The translations under genes and the position numbers were made by a program. The notes beneath the pieces were generated by a model. That model was not told the DNA's origin and did no database searches. It saw only the letters and a program-made list of their open reading frames with translations. Of a DNA stretch of 64,000 nucleotides, positions 52,178-61,639 are shown in pieces. This DNA is from JAGVSR01 sp031413815 (lineage in GTDB: Bacteria; Pseudomonadota; Alphaproteobacteria; Rhizobiales; Hyphomicrobiaceae): positions 1 to 64,000 of the forward strand of contig JANOFU010000023.1 in the NCBI GenBank assembly GCA_031413815.1, given 5' to 3'. Position 1 is the stretch's first letter. Every line of letters begins with the position of its first letter.

Positions 52178-53881
52178 TCAATAGAACAGCACCAGCGCCT
52201 TTTCGACCGTCTTCCATACGCCCCATGCAAGCGGAATGCCGACCAGGAGCCAGAACGGGATGGCCTTGGCATCAAGTCCACCTTTGCCGATGCCGAACGA
52301 GCCGCTTTCGACTTTGGCCGAAGCTGATTTGAGTTTGGCCTGCTCGGCGGCTACCGCTTCGTCGGTCATGTGCCACTTGGGATCGACCGGCCGCACCAGC
52401 AGGTTGGCGATAAACCCGACCACGAGCATGCCGGCCAGAATGTAGAAGATTGGGCCATACACCTGATCCGGTGGCACGCCTGACGCAAGCCGCGTATCGT
52501 GCAGATAGTTGACGACGACAGGCCCCAAAATCCCGGCGGTTGACCACGCCGTCAGCAGCCGCCCGTGGATGGCACCAACAAACTGCGTGCCGAACATATC
52601 CGCGAGATAGGCCGGAATAGTCGCGAACCCGCCGCCGTACATCGACGCGATAATACAGAAACACAGCACGAACAGCGCCAAACTCTTCCAGTCCGCACCG
52701 AACGAAGCGAGCACGTACATGGCCGCACCGAGCGTGAAGAAGATGAAGTAGGTGACCTTGCGGCCAAGTAAATCCGATGACGATGCCCAGACAATGCGGC
52801 CGAAGATGTTCAACAGCGAGATGAGGCCGACAAAGCCTGCACCCACCGCGGCCGCGGCGGCAGCAATCGCAGCATCTTTCTTCATATCCAGATAGCCAAG
52901 CTCGGATTTGCCGATGAGCGCGCCGCCAAAGGTTTCCTGAAGCATCGGCGACGCCGCACCGATGATGCCGATGCCGGCCGACACGTTCATGCACAACACG
53001 ATCCAAAGCATCCAGAACGCCCACGTTTTGTGCGCGTCTTTTAGATGCACGTGCTTCGACGTGATCATGGCGTTGCTGTTGGCGGGCGGTGTCCAGCCTT
53101 CGGGCTTCCAGCCGGCGGGCGGCACGCGGTAGCCGAACGAGCCAATGGTCATGAAGACGAAGTAGATCGCGGCCATGGCAACGAAGGTTTCCCAAACACC
53201 AGGCGTCGCTGGCGTCTTGAACCAGCCCATCAGCTGCGTTGCCAGCGGCGAACCGATCATCGCCCCGCCGCCGAAGCCCATGATGGCCATGCCGGTCGCC
53301 ATGCCGCGCCGGTCCGGGAACCATTTGATCAAAGTCGAGACGGGAGAAATGTAGCCGAGGCCCAGACCGATGCCGCCGATGATGCCGGAACCGACCCACA
53401 ACATCCATAACTGGTGCCAGTAGACGCCAAGTGCTGAGATCAGCAGGCCGCCGCACCAGCACACGGTCGAGACGAGACCAGCTTTGCGCGGACCCGCCCG
53501 TTCCAGCCAGCCGCCCCAGACAGCGGCGGACAGACCCAGCAACACAAAGAAGAAGGTATACATCCAGCCGAGATCGAACTGGCTCCAATTGCAGTCGGTC
53601 GCGGTCAATGCTTTGAGAGTGCCGGCTGCCTTTTCCCCGAATGTCACGGCACCAGCTGAGCATTCGGCCAACGGCTTGCCATCGGTCCCCAGAAGCGCGC
53701 CTTGCAACGGCTTCCAGAACACGGAGAAGCCGTATGCCATGCCGATGCACAGATGGATACACAGTGCGGCGGGCGGCACGAGCCAGCGATTGAACCCGGG
53801 TCCGGCGACGATGCGCTCACGCTCCAACAGTCCAGGCCCGCCCGCAGAGCCGTTGCCCGCCGTCGCGCTAACACCCGTCAT
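52178..53881 (-). CDS. Oxalate/formate-type (OFA) MFS transporter with fused small C-terminal segment
   Basis: A 567-residue major-facilitator protein. It has the OFA start (HLCIGMAYGFSVFWKPL), the long loop with two cysteines near residue 85, and the motif WFPDRRGMATGMAIMGFGGGAMIGSP between helices 4 and 5. The final 25 residues, AIPFWLLVGIPLAWGVWKTVEK, match the short partner proteins that other genomes encode separately beside such carriers, so this is a fusion. OFA carriers exchange oxalate and formate or import monocarboxylates; the substrate here is inferred only. It is divergent from moaA. Confidence 0.9.
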   Translation of the reverse strand: MTGVSATAGNGSAGGPGLLERERIVAGPGFNRWLVPPAALCIHLCIGMAYGFSVFWKPLQGALLGTDGKPLAECSAGAVTFGEKAAGTLKALTATDCNWSQFDLGWMYTFFFVLLGLSAAVWGGWLERAGPRKAGLVSTVCWCGGLLISALGVYWHQLWMLWVGSGIIGGIGLGLGYISPVSTLIKWFPDRRGMATGMAIMGFGGGAMIGSPLATQLMGWFKTPATPGVWETFVAMAAIYFVFMTIGSFGYRVPPAGWKPEGWTPPANSNAMITSKHVHLKDAHKTWAFWMLWIVLCMNVSAGIGIIGAASPMLQETFGGALIGKSELGYLDMKKDAAIAAAAAAVGAGFVGLISLLNIFGRIVWASSSDLLGRKVTYFIFFTLGAAMYVLASFGADWKSLALFVLCFCIIASMYGGGFATIPAYLADMFGTQFVGAIHGRLLTAWSTAGILGPVVVNYLHDTRLASGVPPDQVYGPIFYILAGMLVVGFIANLLVRPVDPKWHMTDEAVAAEQAKLKSASAKVESGSFGIGKGGLDAKAIPFWLLVGIPLAWGVWKTVEKALVLFY

Positions 53882-54099
53882 TTAGTCCCCCCAGCACCTC
53901 AGGCCCAGCGGTTGGCCGCCGTGGTCCATCGTCGACATTCGTCCTACACCTAACCCGCTGATCCCGAGCCGACAAGCGGCTCGCACACTCCTGTTGCGCG
54001 CCTGTCCTTGAATTCAGTGGCGGCATTGCTAGGTTGCTGGCTATATCCGGTTGACAGACCCGGGCTTTGAAACCTCTAAACCATGAGACTGTTGCGCGC

Positions 54100-55128
54100 G
54101 TGAACCGCTCCGACCCCATCACAAGGCCTGTAGCCGATCTCGTCGATCCCTTCGGCCGATCGGTCTCGTACTTGCGCGTGTCGGTGACGGACCGCTGCGA
54201 TTTCCGCTGTGTCTATTGCATGTCCGAGCACATGACGTTCCTGCCGAAGAAGGATCTCCTGTCGCTCGAAGAACTCGACCGGCTGTGTTCGGCTTTTGTC
54301 ACAAAGGGTGTAAAGACGCTGCGCATCACCGGCGGCGAGCCGTTGGTGCGCAAAAATATCCTGTGGTTGTTCAAAGCATTGTCGCGGCATCTGGAGTCCG
54401 GGTCTCTCGATGAGCTGACGCTAACCACCAACGGCAGCCAGCTGGCGAAGTACGCGAGCGACCTGAAAGCGTGCGGCGTGGAGCGCATCAACGTCTCGCT
54501 CGACACGCTGGACCCGGTGAAGTTCAAAGCCATCACCCGCTGGGGCGATCTGAAAACAGTGACGGACGGCCTGGATGCCGCCGCGAAGGCTGGTCTCAAG
54601 GTCAAGATCAATGCGGTCGCCCTAAAGGGCGTCAACGAGCACGAAATCGATGATCTTATTCGGTTCGCCCACGGCCGTGGTGCCGACCTGACGCTCATCG
54701 AAACGATGCCCTTGGGCGAAATTGAAGAAGACCGGACGGACCAGTATCTGCCGCTGTCGATCGTGCGTGCGCGTCTGCTTGATCGATTCACCCTTGAGGA
54801 TATCCCGTACCGCACCGGTGGGCCCGCGCGCTACGTGCGCGTCAAGGAAACCGGCGGCCGTCTCGGCTTCATCACGCCGATGACGCACAATTTCTGCGAA
54901 AGCTGCAATCGCGTGCGCCTGACCTGCACCGGCACACTCTATATGTGCCTCGGCCAGGACGATGCCGCGGATCTTCGTGCGCCGTTGCGGGCGTCACCAG
55001 ACGACGCGTTGTTGTCGAAGGCCATCGACGAAGCCATTTCCCGCAAGCCCAAGGGTCACGATTTTATCATCGACCGCCGCACCAAAAAACCTGCTGTTGC
55101 CCGGCACATGAGTGTGACGGGGGGGTAA
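54100..55128 (+). CDS. moaA: GTP 3',8-cyclase (molybdenum cofactor synthesis)
   Basis: A 342-residue radical-SAM enzyme that starts molybdopterin synthesis from GTP. The SAM cluster is in TDRCDFRCVYCM; the second cluster is FCESCNRVRLTCTG; the conserved C-terminal Gly-Gly is MSVTGG. The GTG at 54100 gives a normal N terminus; a TTG at 54067 would add 11 residues. Neighbouring moaC and moeA genes are absent, but a moeB-like gene is present at 14.4 kb. Confidence 0.95.
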   Translation: MNRSDPITRPVADLVDPFGRSVSYLRVSVTDRCDFRCVYCMSEHMTFLPKKDLLSLEELDRLCSAFVTKGVKTLRITGGEPLVRKNILWLFKALSRHLESGSLDELTLTTNGSQLAKYASDLKACGVERINVSLDTLDPVKFKAITRWGDLKTVTDGLDAAAKAGLKVKINAVALKGVNEHEIDDLIRFAHGRGADLTLIETMPLGEIEEDRTDQYLPLSIVRARLLDRFTLEDIPYRTGGPARYVRVKETGGRLGFITPMTHNFCESCNRVRLTCTGTLYMCLGQDDAADLRAPLRASPDDALLSKAIDEAISRKPKGHDFIIDRRTKKPAVARHMSVTGG

Positions 55129-55154
55129 CGGCAAATTTTGCGAAGTTCTTGTCA

Positions 55155-55320
55155 GTCCCCCTCCCCCTTGCGGGGAGGGGTTAGGGGTGGGGGGACGCTA
55201 TGAAATGGCTCGCTGACTTGAGGAATGATGTCACTGCACAAGTTGAGCCAATGTACACTGAACTCGCCCAGCTCTTCACCCCACCCCTCACCCCTCCCCT
55301 TCGAGGGGAGGGGGATTCGA
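55155..55320. repeat. GC-rich inverted repeat pair after moaA
   Basis: CCCCCTCCCCCTTGCGGGGAGGGG with TTAGGGGTGGGG (55157-55192) faces CACCCCTCACCCCTCCCC with TTCGAGGGGAGGGGG (55282-55315), about 125 bases apart. Each arm is itself a hairpin and each is nearly the reverse complement of the other. Such GC-rich palindromic units occur between genes in many alphaproteobacteria. They may fold into a transcript-stabilising cruciform after moaA. Confidence 0.65.
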
Positions 55321-55327
55321 GACAGCC

Positions 55328-56068
55328 ATGACCCAACGAGGCCTGCTCAAACACGCCCGCCTGACGCGCAAGCAGTTGATCGCGTTCGCGCTGGCGTCGG
55401 CCGTGCTCAACGGCCTGATCACGGCGTCGGTCGGTGCGTGGCTCGGCCAGACGTATGCAAAGTTTCAGGCCCGCAAACAGTCGATCGAAAGCCTCGTGCA
55501 TCTTGTTTATGAGCGCCGCACGCGCGCTGGCATGGTGGCGTCGGCCTTGCGCCGCAACGCGGATCTCGAGGAAGTCCGGTTCCGCAAACGCGCCTACGAC
55601 GAGGTGTTCGTCGATTGGAACAAAAACATCATGCAGAACATTTTCGCCATCCGCGAGGTCACAGGCGAACTGATGATCTCGACACTCGAAGGCTATTTCC
55701 AGGATGGGCTCGTGGCTGCCATGGCCGACGTCGATAAATGCCTAACTAAAGCGTTCGACGCGCGCATCCAGGCCCACGACCCCGTTCCTGTGCTTGAACA
55801 GTGTAACATGGCGCAGAACCATCAGTTCGTGTTGGATTGCGGCGCGACGTTCACCAACGAACTCTACAAGATGACCAAGCTCTCGTTCCTGCCGTTCGAT
55901 CCGTACAGGGGTTCAGAGGGCCGCGAGATTTCGGAAAAGCGGATTGTGAAAGGCTGCACGCGGCCGCCGTTATCAACGCCAGTTCTGCCCGCAGCACCCA
56001 CACTGGCGGCACCGGCTGCATCTCCAGCAGCGTCTGCTCAACCACTGGCTGATGCGCCCAAACCCTGA
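55328..56068 (+). CDS. Single-pass membrane protein of unknown function
   Basis: A 246-residue protein with one helix (LIAFALASAVLNGLITASVGAWLG, residues 17-40), a long helical periplasmic part with paired cysteines (DKCLTKAF, EQCNMAQNH, LDCGATF) and a Pro/Ala-rich end. It begins 7 bases after the inverted repeat. No domain is recognised; Arg-rich helices and the proline tail suggest a structural role. Confidence 0.7.
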   Translation: MTQRGLLKHARLTRKQLIAFALASAVLNGLITASVGAWLGQTYAKFQARKQSIESLVHLVYERRTRAGMVASALRRNADLEEVRFRKRAYDEVFVDWNKNIMQNIFAIREVTGELMISTLEGYFQDGLVAAMADVDKCLTKAFDARIQAHDPVPVLEQCNMAQNHQFVLDCGATFTNELYKMTKLSFLPFDPYRGSEGREISEKRIVKGCTRPPLSTPVLPAAPTLAAPAASPAASAQPLADAPKP

Positions 56069-56084
56069 TGTGTAGGGATCACAA

Positions 56085-57389
56085 TTAACGGACGAGGCGC
56101 GTGGCTCCGACGAGTGAAACCTGGCCCGCGAAAGATGGAATACTACTGCCGGCCGGGTCCGCGGCGCGAACTTCGACCTGCGCACCGCCATGGAATTTAA
56201 GGGTTCGGCCAATGACGACGGTGAAGCTCGTTGGAGCCGACAGCTCAGTATTGCCGCCATATCCAATATTGTGATTGGGCAAGTAGATGTTGCCTTCAAG
56301 TTGCATTGTCGAGCCGCCACCAAGTCGGGTATCGACGACGGAATCTGCTCTGTTCGATGCCAGAACGAGTCCTGCATTGCTCCCAGTTGACGGGGCAGAA
56401 AGAGATACATTTGCCGAGCCCAGTAAGTTCAATCCGGCATCAGTCCCGGTGGTATAAATGGTGACGCCAGACCCAGTGATTGTTGCGCCCCCATTCACTT
56501 TCAAGCCACCGTCGACAAGCACATAAAGACCGGGTTGCAGCGTAATTTGTACGCTTCCGCTGGCCTTGATGCCGCCGCAGTAGACGCCGGGTGTCAGTGT
56601 CACCGGTCCAGTGGGAAGCGGAACGTTGGTGAAGGTACACGGCCCGATCAGCGGCGCATTCCAAGCCGCAAGGGGATCTTGAACGGGCGCGCATTCGCTG
56701 CGGGCAGCAGGCCGGATATCCAGAGCGCCCTTCGCAATTCCTCCAACTGCGCACGTTGCGGTCGCCCGAACAAATCCGCCGCCGTTAGAATCAATCGATG
56801 TCGAGCTGGTGGCATTCGACCAAATGGCGCAATCGTGTGCAACAACCTGGCCACCGAGCGAGAAGTCGATTCCGACCGGCGCATCCGGGTCGAGGGCAAT
56901 GATGCAAGCTTCACAGTTAAAGTCGATGCCGGCGATCGCTTCGGACACGACTGAAATGTTCACATCCTCTATGCCGAGTACGGACGAGAACATACTGCGG
57001 CCGGGGCGCGAGAGTTGAACGGTTACGCGCCCGGATGGACCATCTATCGTTACAGCAGGACTTGTGCCGGTGCCGAGCTCGGCGGTGACAAAATTTTCTG
57101 CCACTTGCTTTGCAATCGATATGCCTTCCGAGGTATCGCTACTCGTCCGGGCTGTAGCAAATGCCGCTGCGGCAGCAAGAGCAGCAGCATCTGCAGCAAC
57201 AGAAAGTTCAGTATGAGTTTTGTGCCAAACAGCGAAGTCCACGGCAAGGCCGACTGCGCCCGTAAGTGTGACGGCGCAAATTGTGAATGCGACGGCGGTC
57301 GTTCCGGCCTCGCTCCGGAAAAAGCGACACAGATTTCGTCGCGCGCGCCATGATTGGCCCGTGAAAGACTGACTCACCTTTGTCTCCAA
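56085..57389 (-). CDS. Orphan TadG-like (Tad domain) pilus-assembly protein
   Basis: A 434-residue protein with the Tad domain start EAGTTAVAFTICAVTLTGAVGLAVDFAVW and ADAAALAAAAAFA, which forms an N-terminal helix in TadE/TadG proteins. The C-terminal 280 residues are a Gly-rich beta segment (TLTPGVYCGGIKASGSVQI, GSGVTIYTTG) resembling a beta-helix. Tad proteins usually lie in tad/flp clusters, but no other pilus genes are present here. It is convergent with the previous gene. Confidence 0.82.
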   Translation of the reverse strand: METKVSQSFTGQSWRARRNLCRFFRSEAGTTAVAFTICAVTLTGAVGLAVDFAVWHKTHTELSVAADAAALAAAAAFATARTSSDTSEGISIAKQVAENFVTAELGTGTSPAVTIDGPSGRVTVQLSRPGRSMFSSVLGIEDVNISVVSEAIAGIDFNCEACIIALDPDAPVGIDFSLGGQVVAHDCAIWSNATSSTSIDSNGGGFVRATATCAVGGIAKGALDIRPAARSECAPVQDPLAAWNAPLIGPCTFTNVPLPTGPVTLTPGVYCGGIKASGSVQITLQPGLYVLVDGGLKVNGGATITGSGVTIYTTGTDAGLNLLGSANVSLSAPSTGSNAGLVLASNRADSVVDTRLGGGSTMQLEGNIYLPNHNIGYGGNTELSAPTSFTVVIGRTLKFHGGAQVEVRAADPAGSSIPSFAGQVSLVGATRLVR

Positions 57390-57603
57390 ACCCTGATCGC
57401 AGAATTAAACTGACCATGCCGCCGCTCTCCCTAAAGTTTTATTACGCTGCAAATTGGTTGTTCAAATTGTACGGATCACTTACAGAAAGCGTTACGAATG
57501 ACTAAAGATCTGTGCAGATGTGACTACAAATTCATTTGAAAACGGAGAGTTGCGCTCGCGAATTCAAATTGCGCTGTCCGCGACTGGCAATCGGTCCCAA
57601 TTC

Positions 57604-58527
57604 ATGAATGCTGACTCAGCTCCCAACACCCGCGCGATCCTCGCCATGATCGCGGCAATGGCGTGTTTCACGCTGAGCGACGTCATGATCAAGCTGACAG
57701 CGCCTGATTTGCCGCTTGGCGAAATGATCGTGATCCGCAATGCCATCGCGACGGCCGGCGTTCTCACCTTCGGCCTGATGTTCGGCGGCCTGACCCTGCC
57801 GGAACAACCGCCCACCGCGCTTCTGTCCTGGCGCATGATTGGCGAGATGGGGTCGACGCTGGCATTCCTCGGCGCGCTCGTGGCGATGGCCATCGCCGAT
57901 GTCACCGCCATCATGCAATTCACGCCGTTGGCGGTGACGGCGGCGGGCGCCGTATTCTTGAAGGAACCCGTCGGTTGGCGGCGTTGGCTGGCAACGCTCG
58001 TTGGTCTCGCCGGCGTTCTGATCATTGTCCGCCCGGGCAGCAGCGCATTCTCGCTGTCTGCCATGCTGGCGCTCGCGGCCATCGGGTTCGTCGTCTTGCG
58101 CGATCTCACCACGCGGCTCATCACAGGCCAGATCTCAACCTTGATGCTGACGCTGATGTCTGCGGCGTCCACCGGCGTTGCCGGATTGCTTCTGTGGCCG
58201 TTCGAAACCTGGGTGGTGCCAGGTGCCCGCGAGATCCTGCAGCTGACCGTAGGGGCACTCAGCCTGACGGGCGCCTATGTGTTCATGACGATCACCATGC
58301 GGACCGGTGAAATCGCAACAGCGACACCGTTTCGCTATACGAACATGATATTCGCGTTGCTGGCCGGATACTTTGTTTGGGGCCATTTCCCCGACCAGAC
58401 CTCGCTTATTGGCATTGCGATCGTGGTGGCTGCAGGGCTCTACACGCTTCACCGCGAGCGGGTTCGCGCGAGCGACGCGGGCGCGCCGGGGCCAGTTACG
58501 CAATCAACGCCTTCAGTGCACCCCTGA
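57604..58527 (+). CDS. DMT superfamily (EamA) transporter
   Basis: A 307-residue membrane protein with ten predicted helices in two repeats (MACFTLSDVMIKLTAPD; FKEPVGWRRWLATLVGLAGVLIIVRPG; ATATPFRYTNMIFALLAGYFVWGHFPD). EamA proteins export amino acids or other small metabolites. ATG 57604 gives a compact start; the frame to 57520 adds a non-hydrophobic prefix. Its end overlaps the cpdR-like gene by 32 bases on the opposite strand. Confidence 0.9.
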   Translation: MNADSAPNTRAILAMIAAMACFTLSDVMIKLTAPDLPLGEMIVIRNAIATAGVLTFGLMFGGLTLPEQPPTALLSWRMIGEMGSTLAFLGALVAMAIADVTAIMQFTPLAVTAAGAVFLKEPVGWRRWLATLVGLAGVLIIVRPGSSAFSLSAMLALAAIGFVVLRDLTTRLITGQISTLMLTLMSAASTGVAGLLLWPFETWVVPGAREILQLTVGALSLTGAYVFMTITMRTGEIATATPFRYTNMIFALLAGYFVWGHFPDQTSLIGIAIVVAAGLYTLHRERVRASDAGAPGPVTQSTPSVHP

Positions 58528-58858
58528 TCTGCTCCAGCGTGAACGGCTTCGGCAACACGCCGAGGCGGACGGCTTTAATGCTCTTCGCGCGTTCGAGTTC
58601 TTCAGTGAACCCCGACATCAACAAGATTCGTAGAGCAGGCTTGATGATGATGGCGCGCTGCGCCAGCGAGATCCCATCGAGGCCCGGCATGTTGACATCG
58701 GTCACAAGCACGTCGGCGTTGCCGCCCGCGCCGGTCAACCGTTCAAGTGCCTCTAGCCCATCTTGTGTGACGTCGACCGCATGACCGTCCGCCTCAAGCG
58801 CCCGCTTCACGAGATCGCGCATCGATGCGTCGTCGTCGGCAAGAAGGATGCGCGCCAT
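58496..58858 (-). CDS. cpdR: CpdR-like single-domain response regulator
   Basis: A 120-residue receiver protein. It starts MARILLADDDASMRDLVKRAL, the phospho-acceptor is in DVLVTDVNMPGLDG, and the lysine is in LGVLPKPFTLEQ. Sequence and order (next to hpt and ftsE) match CpdR of alphaproteobacteria, which in its unphosphorylated state primes ClpXP for cell-cycle proteolysis. It lies 40 bases after hpt on the same strand. Confidence 0.82.
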   Translation of the reverse strand: MARILLADDDASMRDLVKRALEADGHAVDVTQDGLEALERLTGAGGNADVLVTDVNMPGLDGISLAQRAIIIKPALRILLMSGFTEELERAKSIKAVRLGVLPKPFTLEQIRGALKALIA

Positions 58859-58898
58859 TTGGGGGATCTCCAATTGCACTCTTACCAGTTGTCGATTG

Positions 58899-59447
58899 TC
58901 AGTCGTCCACGAAGCGGCCGACGTAGGGCAACTCGCGGTAGCGGTGCGCCACGTCCATACCGTATCCCACCACGAAGGCGTCCGGACACTCGAAGGCCTT
59001 GAAATCGGCAACGACGGCGACGGCGCGCGCGGCTTGCTTTTCGAGAAGGACACACGTTCTGATCAGACCAGCGCCGCGCGCCGACAAGAGATCCATTGCG
59101 AACGCCAGCGTGCGGCCTGAATCGAGAACATCATCGACGAGCAGAATATTTCGGCCCTCGACGCTGAGATCGAGATCCCGCAGAATTTCGACACGGCCCG
59201 AAGAGGTCTTGCTCTTCTTGTAGCTCGACAGGGTGAGGAAATCGACTTCCGGGGCCAGACCCGTGAGGTGCAACGCGCGAATCAAATCGGCAGCGAACAC
59301 AAAGCTGCCCTTGAGCACGGCAACAACCAAAAGACCCTGCATGCCAGCCGCTTTGATTTCAGCCGCTAGGCTTTCCAGGCGGTGCGCAATCTGACCAGCA
59401 GAAAACACCACCTCAATCCGCGAGCCGGCTGCGGCGTCCTGACCCAT
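58899..59447 (-). CDS. hpt: Hypoxanthine phosphoribosyltransferase
   Basis: A 182-residue purine-salvage enzyme. The PRPP motif is ILLVDDVLDSGRTL; the substrate loop is LTLSSYKKSKTSSG; the base site is DFKAFECPDAFVVGYGMD. Length is normal. It is divergent from ftsE and upstream of the cpdR-like gene, an order shared by related genomes. Confidence 0.96.
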   Translation of the reverse strand: MGQDAAAGSRIEVVFSAGQIAHRLESLAAEIKAAGMQGLLVVAVLKGSFVFAADLIRALHLTGLAPEVDFLTLSSYKKSKTSSGRVEILRDLDLSVEGRNILLVDDVLDSGRTLAFAMDLLSARGAGLIRTCVLLEKQAARAVAVVADFKAFECPDAFVVGYGMDVAHRYRELPYVGRFVDD

Positions 59448-59673
59448 TCGGGGTTTCCTTTTCCACTCACACGAGGCTGATTATCAAGTTCCCTGTAGAT
59501 ATCGGGCGAAGGCCCGGGTTTAGCAAGCGACGAGACATAGGCCCCGGCAAGGCCAGACTCGAAAACAGTTGTGTACACGAGCCCGCCACAATCCTGATCG
59601 ATTGATCCTTGGTGCTATTTGCACGCATAGTCCGGTTCCAAACTCATCCGTATTCTGTTCTGGAAAGCACCCC

Positions 59674-60330
59674 GTGATCCGACTGAGCAACGTCGCACTG
59701 AAATATGATCGCGGCTCTGACATTTTGTCCGACATTAACATCGAGCTGCGTCCAGGGTCGTTCCACTTTCTGCATGGCGCATCAGGTGCGGGCAAAACCT
59801 CACTCTTGCGCCTTCTGTTTATGTCGACGCATCCGACGCGCGGCCGTATCGAAATGTTCAGCCAGGATGTCAGCCGTGTGAACGCAGCCAAGCGCGCGCA
59901 GTTGCGCCGCCGCATCGGCATCGTGTTCCAAGACTTCCGCTTGCTTGATCATTTGACGACCTGGGAAAACGTAGCGCTGCCCCTGCGCGTGGTCGGCAAG
60001 AAGATGGATGACTACCGGGAAGACGTCACAGATTTGTTGCAGTGGGTGGGTCTGGGTGACCGCATGCACGCTTACCCTTCGGTTCTCTCGGGCGGAGAGA
60101 AACAACGCGCAGCCATCGCGCGCGCCGTTATTGGCAAACCGGAGCTGCTGTTGGCCGATGAGCCCACTGGCAACGTCGATCCGCAAATGGCGCGCCGGCT
60201 GTTGCGCCTGTTCATCGAATTGAATCGCCTCGGAACGTCCGTTCTCATTGCCACCCACGACCATCAATTGATGCGGCAGTTCAAGGCGCCGCGGCTGGAG
60301 TTGCACGAGGGCCATGTCCGCATCGTATGA
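59674..60330 (+). CDS. ftsE: Cell division ATP-binding protein FtsE
   Basis: A 218-residue ABC ATPase that, with FtsX, controls septal peptidoglycan hydrolysis. Walker A is GASGAGKTS, the signature LSGGEKQRAAIARA, Walker B LLLADEPTGNVD, and the switch histidine is in LIATHDHQL. GTG 59674 follows GGAAAG; a frame to 59569 is too long for the family. It overlaps ftsX by 17 bases, so the pair is co-translated. Confidence 0.96.
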   Translation: MIRLSNVALKYDRGSDILSDINIELRPGSFHFLHGASGAGKTSLLRLLFMSTHPTRGRIEMFSQDVSRVNAAKRAQLRRRIGIVFQDFRLLDHLTTWENVALPLRVVGKKMDDYREDVTDLLQWVGLGDRMHAYPSVLSGGEKQRAAIARAVIGKPELLLADEPTGNVDPQMARRLLRLFIELNRLGTSVLIATHDHQLMRQFKAPRLELHEGHVRIV

Positions 60331-61489
60331 CAAGCCGCCCGGACGGCCTCAGCAGGCCCCGCGCTACGCCGGCCCGTCGTACGACGGCTACGACGATGTT
60401 GTGACGGGTCCCGCCACGATTCCGGCGACCGCTGGCCTCGCGCGGCACGGCTATGGTCAGGTGCCCGAGACGCGGCCCGCGGACGCCGGTGCTTACGGGC
60501 CGTATTCCGAACCCACTCAATCGCGGCTGGAAGCTGAGTCACGGCCCGATATCTACGCGCCTGCCCGGTCCGGCCGCAAAGTCAAAGCGCAGGTCAATGC
60601 GCCGATCGTGCCGGCAGGCTCGGTCACTGGCCGCTCGCTGACGCTGGTGATTTCGATCATGTGCTTTCTCGCCTGTCTGACGGCGGGCGCGGTTTACATG
60701 ATCAACCAGTCCGCGGACGCGTGGCTGCGCGACATCGCCAGCGAAGTGACAGTTCAGGTGGAACCCAGGGACCAGGTCGACACCGACAAACAGGTCAAAG
60801 AGATCTCCGACTTCCTAGGCCAGCAGACGGGCATTCGCAACGCCCGCGCTTTGAGTGTCGAGGATTCCGCCGAACTTCTCGAGCCCTGGCTTGGCAAGTC
60901 GGATGCGCTCAAGTCCCTGCCTGTTCCGCGCCTGATCGCGCTCGAACTTGACCGCATGTCGCCGCCCGATCTTGAAGCGGTTCGCAAGCAGTTGACCGAA
61001 AAGTTTGCGAACGCATCGCTGGACGATCACCGGCAATGGCAGCAGCAGATCCGCACCGTGACGCGATCGTTTGCGCTGGGCGGATTGGCGATTCTATTGC
61101 TCGTCGCGTCGGCGACAACGGCCATTATCGTGTCGGCGACCAAGAGTTCGATGGCCTCGAACCGGGAAATTGTCGAGGTTTTGCATTTCGTCGGAGCGAC
61201 GGACCGCTTCATCGCCCACGAGTTCGAAAAGCACTTCCTACGGCTTGGCATTCGTGCGGGTCTCGTCGGTGCCGGCCTTGCCATGCTCGTGTTCTTATTG
61301 ATGCCAACCGCAATGGAACTGCTCGGCGGCGGAGCGGTGACCGCCATCGAACTGAACCGCATGATCGGCAGCGGGTCGCTCGACATGCCCGGCTACATCC
61401 TGCTCGGCATCGTTGTCGTGATTATTTCCGCGCTGTGCATGGTGACGTCGCGCCTGGGCGTGTACCGCATCCTCAACAGCAAGCGTTAA
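60314..61489 (+). CDS. ftsX: Cell division protein FtsX
   Basis: A 391-residue FtsEX membrane subunit. It has a long Pro/Arg-rich cytoplasmic N terminus (residues 1-95, as in rhizobia), one helix (LTLVISIMCFLACLTAGAVYM), a periplasmic domain (about 125-245) that recruits murein hydrolase activators, and three C-terminal helices ending VTSRLGVYRILNSKR. It is followed by ydcF and plsC in the same direction. Confidence 0.95.
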   Translation: MSASYDKPPGRPQQAPRYAGPSYDGYDDVVTGPATIPATAGLARHGYGQVPETRPADAGAYGPYSEPTQSRLEAESRPDIYAPARSGRKVKAQVNAPIVPAGSVTGRSLTLVISIMCFLACLTAGAVYMINQSADAWLRDIASEVTVQVEPRDQVDTDKQVKEISDFLGQQTGIRNARALSVEDSAELLEPWLGKSDALKSLPVPRLIALELDRMSPPDLEAVRKQLTEKFANASLDDHRQWQQQIRTVTRSFALGGLAILLLVASATTAIIVSATKSSMASNREIVEVLHFVGATDRFIAHEFEKHFLRLGIRAGLVGAGLAMLVFLLMPTAMELLGGGAVTAIELNRMIGSGSLDMPGYILLGIVVVIISALCMVTSRLGVYRILNSKR

Positions 61490-61639
61490 CCAGTGCTTCC
61501 GCGACTGCCAAGTTCCAATTTCTTCCACGTCCTCAAGCATTTGTCGAACGGCGTTCAGTTTGTTGTCACAACGGCGGCCAAATCAGCTAGTCTTTAAGGA
61601 CATGCGATTTGAGGCAACACGGAGTGCAGCCGGCGGACA

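Noticed and set aside
52272..53762. 496-codon open frame inside the MFS gene on the same strand in another frame
   Set aside because: Its translation is rich in Arg, His and Cys with no domain, while the overlapping frame is a clear OFA transporter. It is a by-product of high GC.
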